Counted from the first letter of the stretch, positions 1-8,569 are shown. The stretch is DNA of 35,520 nucleotides from Bacteriovorax stolpii (GCA_945860415.1 CAMAQA010000025.1:1-35520), one strand, 5' to 3'. Numbers and translations: made by a program. Notes: generated by a model not told the origin, from the letters alone.

Positions 1-282
1 ACCTGGCATCAGCGCAGGTTCGACCCCATCACGCATGATGCGCTGTACTCGATCCATTTCACGCTTCCGAATGGCAAGAAGCTGAACCACGCGTTCGAGT
101 ACGACTGGCGGCTCTGGAGCATTCCTGAGGTTCGCGACGCGCTCATCGAGGCGGGATTCCGCGACACTGCCGTCTACTGGGAGAAAGAAGACAGGCACGG
201 GCGGGGAACCGGTGAATACGCGCTCGCCGACAAGGGCGACAATTCGCACTCGTGGATCGCCCAGGTCGTCGGAATATCCTGA
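1..282 (+). CDS. SAM-dependent methyltransferase, 3' fragment
   Basis: Frame 1 is open from the first base to a TGA at 280-282, giving the last 93 residues of a protein whose start lies outside the window. The visible part contains YDWRLWSIPEVRDALIEAGF, then VYWEKEDRHGRGTGEY, and ends SWIAQVVGIS. This pattern, a Tyr-rich strand, 'PEVRDALIEAGF', 'VYWE' and a final 'WIA-VV' strand, is familiar from the C-terminal part of a class I SAM-dependent methyltransferase family of unknown substrate. The SAM-binding motifs are upstream of the window, so activity cannot be judged. Its stop codon directly abuts the stop of the convergent FAD oxidoreductase (TGATCA at 280-285). Confidence 0.6.
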   Translation, partial: TWHQRRFDPITHDALYSIHFTLPNGKKLNHAFEYDWRLWSIPEVRDALIEAGFRDTAVYWEKEDRHGRGTGEYALADKGDNSHSWIAQVVGIS

Positions 283-2010
283 TCAGCCAGCCTTTCGCGA
301 CGGCTTTTTCCTGTTCCTCTGGCCGCGCTTCGAGGCGCGGGTCTGCGCCGGACGCGTTTCCGTTCGCGGCATCCGGGTCGGAGGAACGGTTCCGGCTGCG
401 GGACGCCTGGACTTGTCCTCTGGAACTCCTACGAGTTCGATCATGTACTCCTTGAGGGGCGTTTTCGCAGGCCCGCAGAGCACCTCGCCATCGAGGCTGA
501 ATCTCGAGCCATGGCAGTCGCAGTCCCAGGTCTTTTCGAATGAGTTGAAGCTCACCTCTCCTCCCAGATGGGTGCAGCGTGCTGAAAGCGTGCGGATCTC
601 GCCATGCTCGTCTCGATGGCTGGCCACTCGACGGCCGTTGATGGTTCCGACGCGCGCCTCGCCAGGGGCCAGGCTTGCCGGATCGAGCTCTTCTTCGCGG
701 CGCATCCGCTCGAGAATCGGCCTGCCCACGAGCGATGCGGCGAGGTTCGCCGGGTAGACGAGGTTGTGCGAGAGAAACTCTCGAACATTGCGCGGCCCGA
801 TCGTGCGGTGCGGGCTCAGGAGCCTCGCGAGGTCCTCGGTCTTTCCGAGGGCCAGTTCACTCAGCAGCATTCCTGCCAGTGTTCCCTGAGAGATGCCATT
901 TCCGGAATATCCGGTGGCATAGTGGATTCGCGGAGAGCGCAGGCTGGGCCCCACGAAGGGCAGTCCGTCCACCGATTCAAAGATCTGGCCCGACCAGGCA
1001 CCAGTGATGGAGTCGACTTCGAATCGCGAGCCAACATAGTCCTCGAGCCTTTTCATCGAATCCTTCGCGTCGCCCTCGGGTCTTCCGGTGCGGTGATCCT
1101 CTCCACCGACGATCAGCTGGCCGTTGGCCACACGAAGATAATGGTAGGGAGACTCCATGTCCCAGAAAACTCCGTCCATGAGCGGCGCATTCTTCAGGCG
1201 TACCGACATCACGTAGGTGCGCTGGGGGCTGACCGCCAGGTGCGCCACGCTGGGCTTGATCACCGGAGTATTCGTCGCGACCACGCACTGGCTGCAGGAG
1301 ATCGTTCCGGTTTCGGTGGTGACCCGCACGCCCTTTCGAGTCGGGGCAATGTCGACGGCCCGCGTGTGTTCATGGAGCTTGCCGCCTTCGCTGGTGAATG
1401 CAGACAGCAGCAGCCGAAGTGCGGCGTCAGGATCCACCTGGGCCTGGTTTTCGACCCGTATGGCGTGAGACACCGAAAATGGCAGCGGAACGTGCTTCAC
1501 GAGTGCGCTCGAAATCCTGAGTTGATCCATGGCTGCAAGCTCTCGGTTCAGCTCCTCCAGCTGCGCGTCGTTTTCGCAGAAGAGGTATCCGGGCACCCGC
1601 GACCAGCCGCAGGCGCCGACACCACCGAGCTCCTCGATCAACGAACCGAGGCGATGAATCGCCATGCGATGCGCCTCGGTGTAGCGCAGGGCCTTCTCCG
1701 ACCCGAAGGTCTTGATCAGGTGGTGGAAACGTGAATCGAGGACCTCGGTCAGGTGTGCGGTGCTCCGCGACGTTTCGCCGTCTCCAATGTCGCGGGCTTC
1801 GATCATCGTGACCGACTTGCCGGCACGCAACAGAAAGAGCCCGGCAATTGCGCCGGTGATTCCAGCCCCGACGATCACGACCTCATCCTGGTGCGGCCCC
1901 TCCAGCCTGCTGAGCGTCATGGGACGCTCGGACGAGCGGTTCAGTTTCCAGTAGGGGCTTGTTCGATCAAGGGTGTGACGCATCATTGCCGAAACTGGAG
2001 CAAAGGACAT
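283..2010 (-). CDS. FAD-dependent oxidoreductase (DAO family) with C-terminal Rieske [2Fe-2S] domain
   Basis: A 575-residue protein. The N-terminal half is a D-amino-acid/glycine oxidase-type flavoprotein: dinucleotide fold VIVGAGITGAIAGLFLL followed by a Glu-ending strand (VTMIEA), and a C-terminal FAD motif around YATGYSGNGISQGTLAG. The last ~110 residues form a Rieske domain with CTHLGG and CDCHGSRF, the two Cys-x-His / Cys-x-x-His ligand pairs. This architecture resembles Bacillus YhfW-type proteins, whose substrates are unknown. The start at 2010 is preferred because GGAGG lies 10 nt upstream; the open frame extends further (to 2229) but that would run through the divergent protease start. 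The protein ends in an Arg/Lys/Pro-rich tail of about 40 residues beyond the Rieske fold, which is unusual. No signal peptide is evident. Confidence 0.85.
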   Translation of the reverse strand: MSFAPVSAMMRHTLDRTSPYWKLNRSSERPMTLSRLEGPHQDEVVIVGAGITGAIAGLFLLRAGKSVTMIEARDIGDGETSRSTAHLTEVLDSRFHHLIKTFGSEKALRYTEAHRMAIHRLGSLIEELGGVGACGWSRVPGYLFCENDAQLEELNRELAAMDQLRISSALVKHVPLPFSVSHAIRVENQAQVDPDAALRLLLSAFTSEGGKLHEHTRAVDIAPTRKGVRVTTETGTISCSQCVVATNTPVIKPSVAHLAVSPQRTYVMSVRLKNAPLMDGVFWDMESPYHYLRVANGQLIVGGEDHRTGRPEGDAKDSMKRLEDYVGSRFEVDSITGAWSGQIFESVDGLPFVGPSLRSPRIHYATGYSGNGISQGTLAGMLLSELALGKTEDLARLLSPHRTIGPRNVREFLSHNLVYPANLAASLVGRPILERMRREEELDPASLAPGEARVGTINGRRVASHRDEHGEIRTLSARCTHLGGEVSFNSFEKTWDCDCHGSRFSLDGEVLCGPAKTPLKEYMIELVGVPEDKSRRPAAGTVPPTRMPRTETRPAQTRASKRGQRNRKKPSRKAG

Positions 2011-2068
2011 TCCGAATTTTCCTCCGCTTTTTCCTCGCCGGCCACTTGTGGCAGGCGGCAATGTCGTG

Positions 2069-2097
2069 TTGAATCGCGGAGAAATGGATTTTGTACT
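2069..2097 (+). promoter_or_regulatory. Candidate sigma-70 promoter of the subtilase gene
   Basis: TTGAAT (2069-2074) and TGTACT (2092-2097) are separated by 17 bp, each 4 of 6 matches to the consensus. The predicted transcript start near 2104 would leave a short leader holding the AGGAGG ribosome-binding site (2108-2113) before the ATG at 2120. Pattern match only. Confidence 0.35.
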
Positions 2098-2119
2098 CGT
2101 CCGCCTCAGGAGGGGCCTT

Positions 2120-4222
2120 ATGCGACACTCAATCATCTGCACTGCTGCGTGCCTTGCCGTCCTGGCTTCCATGTCCGACGCGTCCGCTGGAGAGGTCCTT
2201 GAGCTTCGGGCAGGCAGCATTCCTGTCACCTCGAAGGTTGCCGGGCTGCTGACCCAGCAGGGCTCTTCGGTTCCCGAAGTGTTCGTCGCGCAATGGCAAA
2301 TGCCGGTCAGCTTTGAGCAGCAAAAGCAGCTCGAAGCTCGCGGATTCCGGGTGCTGCGCTACCTTCCGCAGGATGCACTGGTGCTTCGCAACGTCGGTAT
2401 TCCTTCTACCGCACTTGCGGCGGAGATCGGCGCCCGTGCGGCGTTTCCGCTCTCGGCACAGTGGAAGCTTGCTCCGGAACTCGTCCGTGAGTCAGGCCGC
2501 TCCAAGAAATGGGTGATGGTCAGCCTTTTTGAAGGTTCGGATGTTTCTTCGGTCGTCTCTGCGCTGCGATCTTTCCGCGACATCCACGTGCTTCGCCTGT
2601 CGGCCGGAGAGATTGCCGTTTCGGCCACTCTCGAGTCGCTCTTTCAGGTGGCCGCGATCGACCAGGTGGAATGGATCCAGGACCTGCCGATCTGGTCGAC
2701 GCTCGATTACGCCATCTCCGCGAGTGACATCGACACCACGACGGCTCCTCCCGCGCTGACCGGATACGAGTCGGGCACGAAGCTCATGGGTTTTGATGAA
2801 GCACTTTTGCGTGGATTCACGGGCAAGGGCCAGGTGGTTTCGATGGCCGACACCGGTGTCGATACGGGCAATGTGGCGACGCTTCACGCCGACCTGAAGC
2901 CCGTGGTGACGAAGGGCTATCCGCTCGGCATCGGCGCGACGCTCTGGGATGATCCTCAGGGACACGGAACCCATGTTTGCGGTTCTGTCGTTGGAACGGG
3001 GGCGATGTCCAATGGCGCCATTCGAGGCGGCGCCTTCGAGGCGAGGATGCTTCCTTCGAGCATCTGGAGCCCGATCATGGACAACCTCGCGTTTCCGAGT
3101 GACTTCAACAAGCTCTTCAGCCCGCCGCTTGCCGATGGTGCTCGAGTGCATACGAATTCATGGGGTAGCCCGCGCAACCTCGGTGAGTATGATGGCTTCG
3201 CCTCGAGCGTGGATAAGTTCGTCTGGGAGAATCCCGACTTCTTCGTGCTCTTTGCCGCAGGCAACAGCGGGGAAGACAAGAATGCCGACGGACGGGTGGA
3301 TGAGGGCTCGATCGGGTCTCCCGCGACTGCCAAGAACGTGTTGAGCGTGGGAGCCTCCGAGAACCTGCTCGCCCAGGGCGGAATCCAGCGCCCGCACGGC
3401 CAGCTCCGCGATGGAGACAAGAAGTACGGCGTGGAGCCGCTCAAGAGCGACACGCTGTCGAACAACCCGGACGGCATCGCGGTCTTCAGCTCGCGTGGAC
3501 CGACGACCGATGGTCGCCTGAAACCCGAAATCGTGGCTCCAGGAACGAACATCGTCAGCACGCGCTCGCACCATCCGAGGGCAACGCTGCTCTGGGGGGC
3601 TTTTGATGATCAGTACGTCTACGCTGGCGGAACGTCGATGGCCACTCCTCTCACGGCGGCTGCTGCGCTCGTGGCGCGGCAGTACCTGGTGGAACGTGCA
3701 GGAGTGGCTTCTCCTTCGGCAGCACTTCTCAAGGCCACGCTGGTGCACTCGGCGAAGGATCTGTTTCCGGGACAGTATGGGTTCGGCCAGCAGCAGGAGC
3801 TGCCCAAGCCACGACCGAACGTGCACGAAGGCTACGGCCGAGTGGATCTCGAGCACCTGACCCGCCTGGTCGGATCGACGGTGTTTATCGATTCACGCCA
3901 GGGTGTTGCTTCGGGGAGCTCGGCAGAGATCTCGTTCGAGCTCGATTCCGGCAAAGGCTTTCGGGCCACTCTGGCCTACACGGATGCCCCGGCATCGCCG
4001 TCGGCAGGCCGCGCTCTGGTCAATGACATCGATCTCGAAGTGGTCGCTCCTTCGGGTCGGGTCGTTTCGCTCCAGGATTCGAAAAACAATCTCGAGATGA
4101 TCGAAATCAAGGCAGGCCAGGCGGAAGCTGGTGCGTACCGGATCATCGTCCGCGGAAAGAACGTTCCGCAGGGCAGGAATGGAAAGCAGCCTTACGCGCT
4201 CGTGGTTTCGTCGAGTCGCTAA
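2120..4222 (+). CDS. Secreted subtilisin-like (S8) serine protease with C-terminal beta-domain
   Basis: A 700-residue exported protease. The ATG at 2120 is chosen because AGGAGG sits 6 nt upstream and a signal peptide follows at once (MRHSIICTAACLAVLASM, probable cleavage after ASA, residue 23). Residues ~24-200 look like a prodomain. The catalytic triad is clear: Asp244 in SMADTGVDTG, His282 in GHGTHVCG and Ser506 in GGTSMATP, with the oxyanion-hole Asn382 in FAAGNSG. Just after that Asn, residues 387-396 (DKNADGRVDE) resemble an EF-hand-type calcium loop, as in KP-43-like subtilases. Residues ~580-700 form an all-beta domain with TLAYTDAP and LVNDIDLEV, typical of the KP-43 C-terminal barrel. 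It probably degrades external or periplasmic protein; the target is unknown. Monocistronic and convergent with the helicase gene. Confidence 0.92.
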   Translation: MRHSIICTAACLAVLASMSDASAGEVLELRAGSIPVTSKVAGLLTQQGSSVPEVFVAQWQMPVSFEQQKQLEARGFRVLRYLPQDALVLRNVGIPSTALAAEIGARAAFPLSAQWKLAPELVRESGRSKKWVMVSLFEGSDVSSVVSALRSFRDIHVLRLSAGEIAVSATLESLFQVAAIDQVEWIQDLPIWSTLDYAISASDIDTTTAPPALTGYESGTKLMGFDEALLRGFTGKGQVVSMADTGVDTGNVATLHADLKPVVTKGYPLGIGATLWDDPQGHGTHVCGSVVGTGAMSNGAIRGGAFEARMLPSSIWSPIMDNLAFPSDFNKLFSPPLADGARVHTNSWGSPRNLGEYDGFASSVDKFVWENPDFFVLFAAGNSGEDKNADGRVDEGSIGSPATAKNVLSVGASENLLAQGGIQRPHGQLRDGDKKYGVEPLKSDTLSNNPDGIAVFSSRGPTTDGRLKPEIVAPGTNIVSTRSHHPRATLLWGAFDDQYVYAGGTSMATPLTAAAALVARQYLVERAGVASPSAALLKATLVHSAKDLFPGQYGFGQQQELPKPRPNVHEGYGRVDLEHLTRLVGSTVFIDSRQGVASGSSAEISFELDSGKGFRATLAYTDAPASPSAGRALVNDIDLEVVAPSGRVVSLQDSKNNLEMIEIKAGQAEAGAYRIIVRGKNVPQGRNGKQPYALVVSSSR

Positions 4223-4235
4223 AGGCTTCGCTGAT

Positions 4236-6770
4236 TCACTCCAGGGTCGGGCTGAGAAGGGCCAGGAGCTCGTCTCGCGAGAATGCCTTGAGGCCGAGTG
4301 GTGACTCTTCGATGAGTGCTCCGGCAAGCTTCTTCTTGTTCTGGATGATCGAGGCGATTCGGTCTTCGATCGTGCCCGGAATCTGAAGCTTGAAGACCTG
4401 AACGCCGCGGGTCTGGCCGAATCGGTGCAGACGGTCGGTCGCCTGGTTTTCCTTGGCAGGATTCCACCACCGGTCGAAGTGCACGCAGACGCTGGCGGCC
4501 GTGAGGTCGATGCCGAGTCCGCCCGCCAGAAGCGAGCAGACGAAGACATGGCAATCCGGATCTTCCTGGAAGCGCTGGATGCGCTTGCCACGATCTGGCG
4601 TGTCGCCGCGGAGATCGGTGTAGCCGATCTTTCGCTTCTTCAGGAACTCCGCAATGAGGTCCATCATTCCGAGGTACTGGGTGAAGATGACGACCTTGAG
4701 GTTCGAGCCCAGAGCTTCGTTCAGGATCTCCTCGAAGGCCTCCCACTTGCCGCTGTCCATGGGGTCGATCTTCTTGAGCTTCTTGATCTTGCCTGACGTC
4801 AGCTCCGTCAGCTCCGGATGGTCGCAGACCTGCTTGAGGCGGGTCAGCAATGCAAGCACGTTGGCGTAGTCGATCTTTCGCCCCGACTTGATCTCGTCGC
4901 GAACCTTCTCGGCTTCGGAGCCGGTGAGGTAGGCCTTGTAGACCTTCTTCTGCACCGCAGTCATTTCGCAGGACAGGACCTCTTCGGTCTTCTCCGGAAG
5001 TTCCGTCAAAACCTGCGATTTGGTGCGACGTAGCAGGAACGGCTGGATCAGCCGGCGAAGTGCGAGTGCCTGGTCCTCGCTCGGTCCTTCACGATCACTG
5101 CCGTAGAGGCGCCTGAATCGCGGAAGCGAACCCATGTAGCCCGGAAGCAGGAATTCCATGACCGACCAAAGATCCACCGACTGGTTCTCGACCGGAGTAC
5201 CCGTCATGGCGACTCGATACGTGCTCTTGAGTGCCCGGGATGCACGCGAGCTGATGGTCGTGGCGTTCTTGATGGCCTGCGCTTCGTCGAGGATGATGCA
5301 ATGCCATTCGCGCTCACGCAGGATGGCCTCTCGCTGCAGGAGTCCGTAGGTGGTGAGGATGATATCGACCTCTCCATCCGGCGGAAGCTTCCTGTTCGTA
5401 CCGTGGAAGACGTACCACTTGAGGCCTGTCGGATACTTCTCGAGCTTGTGGGCCCAGGCGGCGACGACCGATGTCGGAGCGACCACGAGCGTGGCCTGTC
5501 GTGAGCGCTCCTTGATTCGGTAGAGACTGGAAAGAAACGCAAGCACCTGGTGGGTCTTGCCAAGGCCCATGTCATCGGCGAGGAGTGCTGCGAGACCTCT
5601 CTGGTAGAGGCTCCACATCCACGACAGTCCGTTCTGCTGGTATTCGCGAAGATCGAATCCGTACTTCACCTTCGGAAGCGGGGGAATCTTGCTGCGTTCG
5701 AAGTTCTTCTTCCACTCGTGGAATTCGGTCCAGTCGGCGTCCACCTTGAAGGCTTCGACGCCAAGTTCGAGGCTGAGTCGGTAGGCGACGATCGGGTGCA
5801 GCGGATTCTGCTCGCTGTCGTCAAGGAATCCGAAAGCATCGACCTTGCCCGCGTTCTTGCCATCTTCGGCATCCGCCATGCCGCTGCGATTGGCGTACTT
5901 GCTGAGCTGCGAGAGGCTCGGATCGAACTTGTAGATCCGGTCGCCCTTCCAGACGTAATTATTGCTCAGTCGACCCTGCTTGGAATAGGTGTCGAGCTCG
6001 TCGCTCGAAAAACGTGCCCGTGAGTTCTTGAACTCGTACGAGAGCGCGCGTCCCTTGCCGCCCTTCTTGCCGATGCCGAGCGAGACGAGCTTCATCGGCT
6101 CCTCGTCGATTTCGACCTTGAGGTTTTCCTGGAAGACGAGCTTCTTCTGGTTCTCGATCGTCAGCAGCCGGACCAGGTGATCGACGGCGGTGGGTCCCTG
6201 GTAGACCACCTTCGACGAGTCAATGCTGTTGAGGATCGGAACGGCACCGGGCGAAGGGGTGAGTTCGAGGTACACGTCGCCGGTGGTTCTCCAGAGACCG
6301 GGTTCGGTCTGTCGGACGAGGTGCTGTACCGGATCAACCTTCACGCCGCTCGTTGCTGGATCGAGGTAGCGGAGCGCAGGTTCGATGGCGATGCCGATGA
6401 AGCTGCGGCTTTCAAAGAGTCCGCGGACAAAACCGACGAATTCGGCCGGAACACGGTCGTTGTCCTCGCGCTGGATTTCCTCATCGACGCCGTGACCGCT
6501 ATCGACGATTCCGGCTCGAAGCAGGCTGCCACGACGAATCACCCAGATGCTCAGTGCCGCCACGTGCTTGCAGCGGAGGCCGGTGGCGGGGGGCTTCGGC
6601 GTGCAGGAGCACTTTGCGGGCCCGATGGTTCCTCGATTCATCTGAAGAGAGGTTTCGCAGGCGAGGCCCGAGGAGTCCTTGATGCTCGCGGTGACGTTCC
6701 TTCCTTCGAGGCGCACGTGGCTGACCCGCTCTTCGCGGAAGAAGATTTGGCCACGGTTCCAGTCGGCCAT
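4236..6770 (-). CDS. SWIM zinc finger / SNF2-family ATP-dependent helicase
   Basis: An 844-residue Swi2/Snf2-type DNA translocase. The N-terminus carries a SWIM zinc finger (Cys54-x-Cys56, Cys67-x-His69 in CSCTPKPPATGLRCKH). After a middle region come the helicase motifs: Walker A DDMGLGKT (~residues 399-406), Walker B ILDEAQ, motif III MTGTPVEN, motif V GGLGIDLTAA and motif VI QATDRLHRFGQT. Such proteins act in bacterial chromatin or transcription remodelling; the exact role is unknown. The start is uncertain. ATG 6770 is chosen because family similarity begins at once (MADWNRGQIFF), but ATG 6806 and GTG 6830 are in frame; no start has a strong Shine-Dalgarno. A TATACT hexamer at 6820-6825 on this strand argues against the GTG. 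Confidence 0.9.
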   Translation of the reverse strand: MADWNRGQIFFREERVSHVRLEGRNVTASIKDSSGLACETSLQMNRGTIGPAKCSCTPKPPATGLRCKHVAALSIWVIRRGSLLRAGIVDSGHGVDEEIQREDNDRVPAEFVGFVRGLFESRSFIGIAIEPALRYLDPATSGVKVDPVQHLVRQTEPGLWRTTGDVYLELTPSPGAVPILNSIDSSKVVYQGPTAVDHLVRLLTIENQKKLVFQENLKVEIDEEPMKLVSLGIGKKGGKGRALSYEFKNSRARFSSDELDTYSKQGRLSNNYVWKGDRIYKFDPSLSQLSKYANRSGMADAEDGKNAGKVDAFGFLDDSEQNPLHPIVAYRLSLELGVEAFKVDADWTEFHEWKKNFERSKIPPLPKVKYGFDLREYQQNGLSWMWSLYQRGLAALLADDMGLGKTHQVLAFLSSLYRIKERSRQATLVVAPTSVVAAWAHKLEKYPTGLKWYVFHGTNRKLPPDGEVDIILTTYGLLQREAILREREWHCIILDEAQAIKNATTISSRASRALKSTYRVAMTGTPVENQSVDLWSVMEFLLPGYMGSLPRFRRLYGSDREGPSEDQALALRRLIQPFLLRRTKSQVLTELPEKTEEVLSCEMTAVQKKVYKAYLTGSEAEKVRDEIKSGRKIDYANVLALLTRLKQVCDHPELTELTSGKIKKLKKIDPMDSGKWEAFEEILNEALGSNLKVVIFTQYLGMMDLIAEFLKKRKIGYTDLRGDTPDRGKRIQRFQEDPDCHVFVCSLLAGGLGIDLTAASVCVHFDRWWNPAKENQATDRLHRFGQTRGVQVFKLQIPGTIEDRIASIIQNKKKLAGALIEESPLGLKAFSRDELLALLSPTLE

Positions 6771-6960
6771 GGAGAATTCGCGTTTGACCTGGTTGGCAAA
6801 AAGCATAGGCGATCTCGAGAGTATACACACGCGACCGCGTTCCGGCTACACCGGGTGTTTGACGGTGGTTATTCTGATGCCTGCGTTTTCCGTCAGACGG
6901 CTGACGTCCTCTGGGGTCCAGAATTCCGGAGTAATTCATTTTAAATCATCCGCATGATGT

Positions 6961-6985
6961 TGCGTTTTTTTCCGGAAAATACGCA
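6961..6985. promoter_or_regulatory. 25-bp interrupted palindrome between decarboxylase and helicase genes
   Basis: The arms TGCGT...ACGCA enclose TTTTTCCGGAAAA, forming a near-perfect dyad centred on CCGG with one inserted base on the left. It sits about 20 bp downstream of the decarboxylase stop (7006) and about 190 bp upstream of the helicase start, in the only sizeable gap here (6771-7005). It could be an operator for the helicase gene or a factor-independent pause site. It does not look like a standard terminator because there is almost no loop. Confidence 0.35.
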
Positions 6986-7005
6986 ACTCGTTGCGGATCG
7001 CGATA

Positions 7006-7818
7006 TTACCGCGCGACTGCCAGGCGAGTCTTCGACGGAGCGCTAGGGCCCTGCATTTCCAGCTCTACGGACATTCCGGGCTCTAGGGCAACCGCCGCAG
7101 TAGCGGCCCCGAGAAGCACCCAGCTTCCTGCTGGAAGCACCTGATTGCGGCGAGCCAGCAGCTCGGTCAGTTCGACGAGCGAGCGGATCGGAGATCCCGA
7201 GATCTCGCTTGCCACGGCCTGGTGCATGACGGTTCCGTTGACGATGAAGTCGATTTTCCACTGCTCAAGCTCCGACCAATGTGCGGGCTTCGGCACGGGC
7301 GCGCCGATCAGGTAGTCCGAGGAGGACGCGTTGTCGGCGATGACATCCGGAAGCGAGAAGTACTTGAAGCCCACGTAGCGCGAGTCGAGCACTTCGATGG
7401 CGGGCGCCACCTGGTCGACGGCACCCCAGGCCTCATCGGCGTTGATCGGATTCTTCCGAGCGTCGAGCATGCGGCCCACTCGAAAGGCGATCTCAGGCTC
7501 GGCCTTGGGGTGGATTCTCCCTTGAAGCGAGTAAGGAACTCCGGACCGGAGTTCCATGCGGTCGGTCAGGATGCCGAAGATGGCCTGGTCGAGCCCCATC
7601 TGGCGGCGCTTGGCCTCGGACGTCAGGCCCATCTTGTAGGCGATGACCTGTTCGCCGTCGTGTTCGCGAAGCTGGATTCCCGACTCCATGACTGAATAGG
7701 CCTCGTCGATCGAGAGGGGGCCGTTTTCGGTGATGCGGGGAATTTCGCGCGCAGCGAGGCGGGCGTCATGAAGGGTGCGGGCCAGCTCCTGAATCGGGTC
7801 GATCTGCAGTTCGGACAT
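7006..7818 (-). CDS. nbaG: 2-oxo-3-hexenedioate decarboxylase / 2-oxopent-4-enoate hydratase family
   Basis: A 270-residue member of the fumarylacetoacetate hydrolase-like family that contains 4-oxalocrotonate decarboxylases (DmpH/NbaG) and 2-oxopent-4-enoate hydratases (DmpE). Family hallmarks are YKMGLTSEAKRRQMG, the metal-binding stretch KAEPEIAF, and the C-terminal GSWVLLGAATAAVALEPG. Sequence alone does not separate decarboxylase from hydratase. Context favours decarboxylase: the divergent operon makes 2-aminomuconate and deaminates it to 4-oxalocrotonate, which this enzyme would convert to 2-oxopent-4-enoate and CO2. It may also hydrate the product. The ATG at 7818 lies only 6 nt after TATAAC, with AGAGG between, so the leader may be very short. 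Confidence 0.8.
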   Translation of the reverse strand: MSELQIDPIQELARTLHDARLAAREIPRITENGPLSIDEAYSVMESGIQLREHDGEQVIAYKMGLTSEAKRRQMGLDQAIFGILTDRMELRSGVPYSLQGRIHPKAEPEIAFRVGRMLDARKNPINADEAWGAVDQVAPAIEVLDSRYVGFKYFSLPDVIADNASSSDYLIGAPVPKPAHWSELEQWKIDFIVNGTVMHQAVASEISGSPIRSLVELTELLARRNQVLPAGSWVLLGAATAAVALEPGMSVELEMQGPSAPSKTRLAVAR

Positions 7819-7876
7819 GCCTCTGTTATAGCCCGAAATCAGCCGGCCGAGCCTATGCTTTTTGCCGCCTTTTCTC

Positions 7877-7882
7877 TATGAT
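7877..7882 (+). promoter_or_regulatory. -10-like hexamer of the kynurenine operon (possible leaderless start)
   Basis: TATGAT lies 9 nt upstream of the preferred GTG start of kynB (7892), and no Shine-Dalgarno sequence is visible before that GTG. A transcript starting about 7 nt after the hexamer would begin almost at the start codon. No good -35 element is present at the right spacing, so this is tentative and may need an activator. Confidence 0.25.
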
Positions 7883-7891
7883 GCGGCCACT

Positions 7892-8569
7892 GTGACCACT
7901 CCAGCAGTCCATGATATTTCGCCGCTGATCAGCTCGCGGATCGCCGTCTTTCCGGGCGACACGCCCTTTCGCTCGCGTCGTTTGATGTCGTTTGTCGACG
8001 GCCATCACCTCGAGCTGTCCACCATGGAGACGACCGTACACCTGGGCGCCCATGCCGATTCGCCGATCCATTACCATCGCGACGGGGTGGGTATCGATCT
8101 TCGCGATCCGCTCCGGTATGTCGGCCCAGCCCAGGTCGTCACCGTGTCGGATGCGCGCGGGCGCAGGATTGTTTCTTCCGATCTGGCGGGGGTGCGAATC
8201 GAGGCTCCTCGAGTGCTCTTTAGAACGGGAACCTTCGCGGATCCTGAGCAGTGGAATGACGACTTCGCTTCGCTCTCGGCTGAGCTGGTCGAGTGGCTCT
8301 CGCAACGGGGCGTCCGGCTCGTGGGTATTGATACTCCGTCGATTGATCCTTCCGATGACAAGATCCTCGAAACGCATCAGGCCGTCTATCGCCGTGACTT
8401 CGCCGTGCTCGAGGGTCTGGTGCTCGAAGGGGTGGCCGACGGGCTGTACACGCTGCTCGCCCAGCCGCTCAGGATCGAGGGCGCGGATGCTTCGCCAGTT
8501 CGTGCGCTGTTGATTGCCGACCCGGGTGTTCTGGCGGCATTCCATGATTTCGAGGGAGCGTTGAAATGA
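7892..8569 (+). CDS. kynB: Kynurenine formamidase (arylformamidase)
   Basis: A 225-residue cyclase-family metal hydrolase that converts N-formylkynurenine to kynurenine and formate. The metal-binding signature HLGAHADSPIHYH provides His50, His54, Asp56 and His60, placed as in characterised KynB proteins. FPGDTPF near residue 20 is also typical. The GTG at 7892 (giving MTTPAVHDISP) is preferred over the longer TTG at 7862 because KynB proteins usually begin a few residues before the DIS-P motif and because a -10-like element lies between the two. It is the first gene of the rightward operon; its stop overlaps the next start (ATGA, 8566-8569). Confidence 0.9.
   Translation: MTTPAVHDISPLISSRIAVFPGDTPFRSRRLMSFVDGHHLELSTMETTVHLGAHADSPIHYHRDGVGIDLRDPLRYVGPAQVVTVSDARGRRIVSSDLAGVRIEAPRVLFRTGTFADPEQWNDDFASLSAELVEWLSQRGVRLVGIDTPSIDPSDDKILETHQAVYRRDFAVLEGLVLEGVADGLYTLLAQPLRIEGADASPVRALLIADPGVLAAFHDFEGALK

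Noticed and set aside
604..1734. 376-residue open frame on the plus strand
   Set aside because: It lies entirely antisense to the FAD/Rieske oxidoreductase, whose motifs are clear, and its translation shows no recognisable domain.
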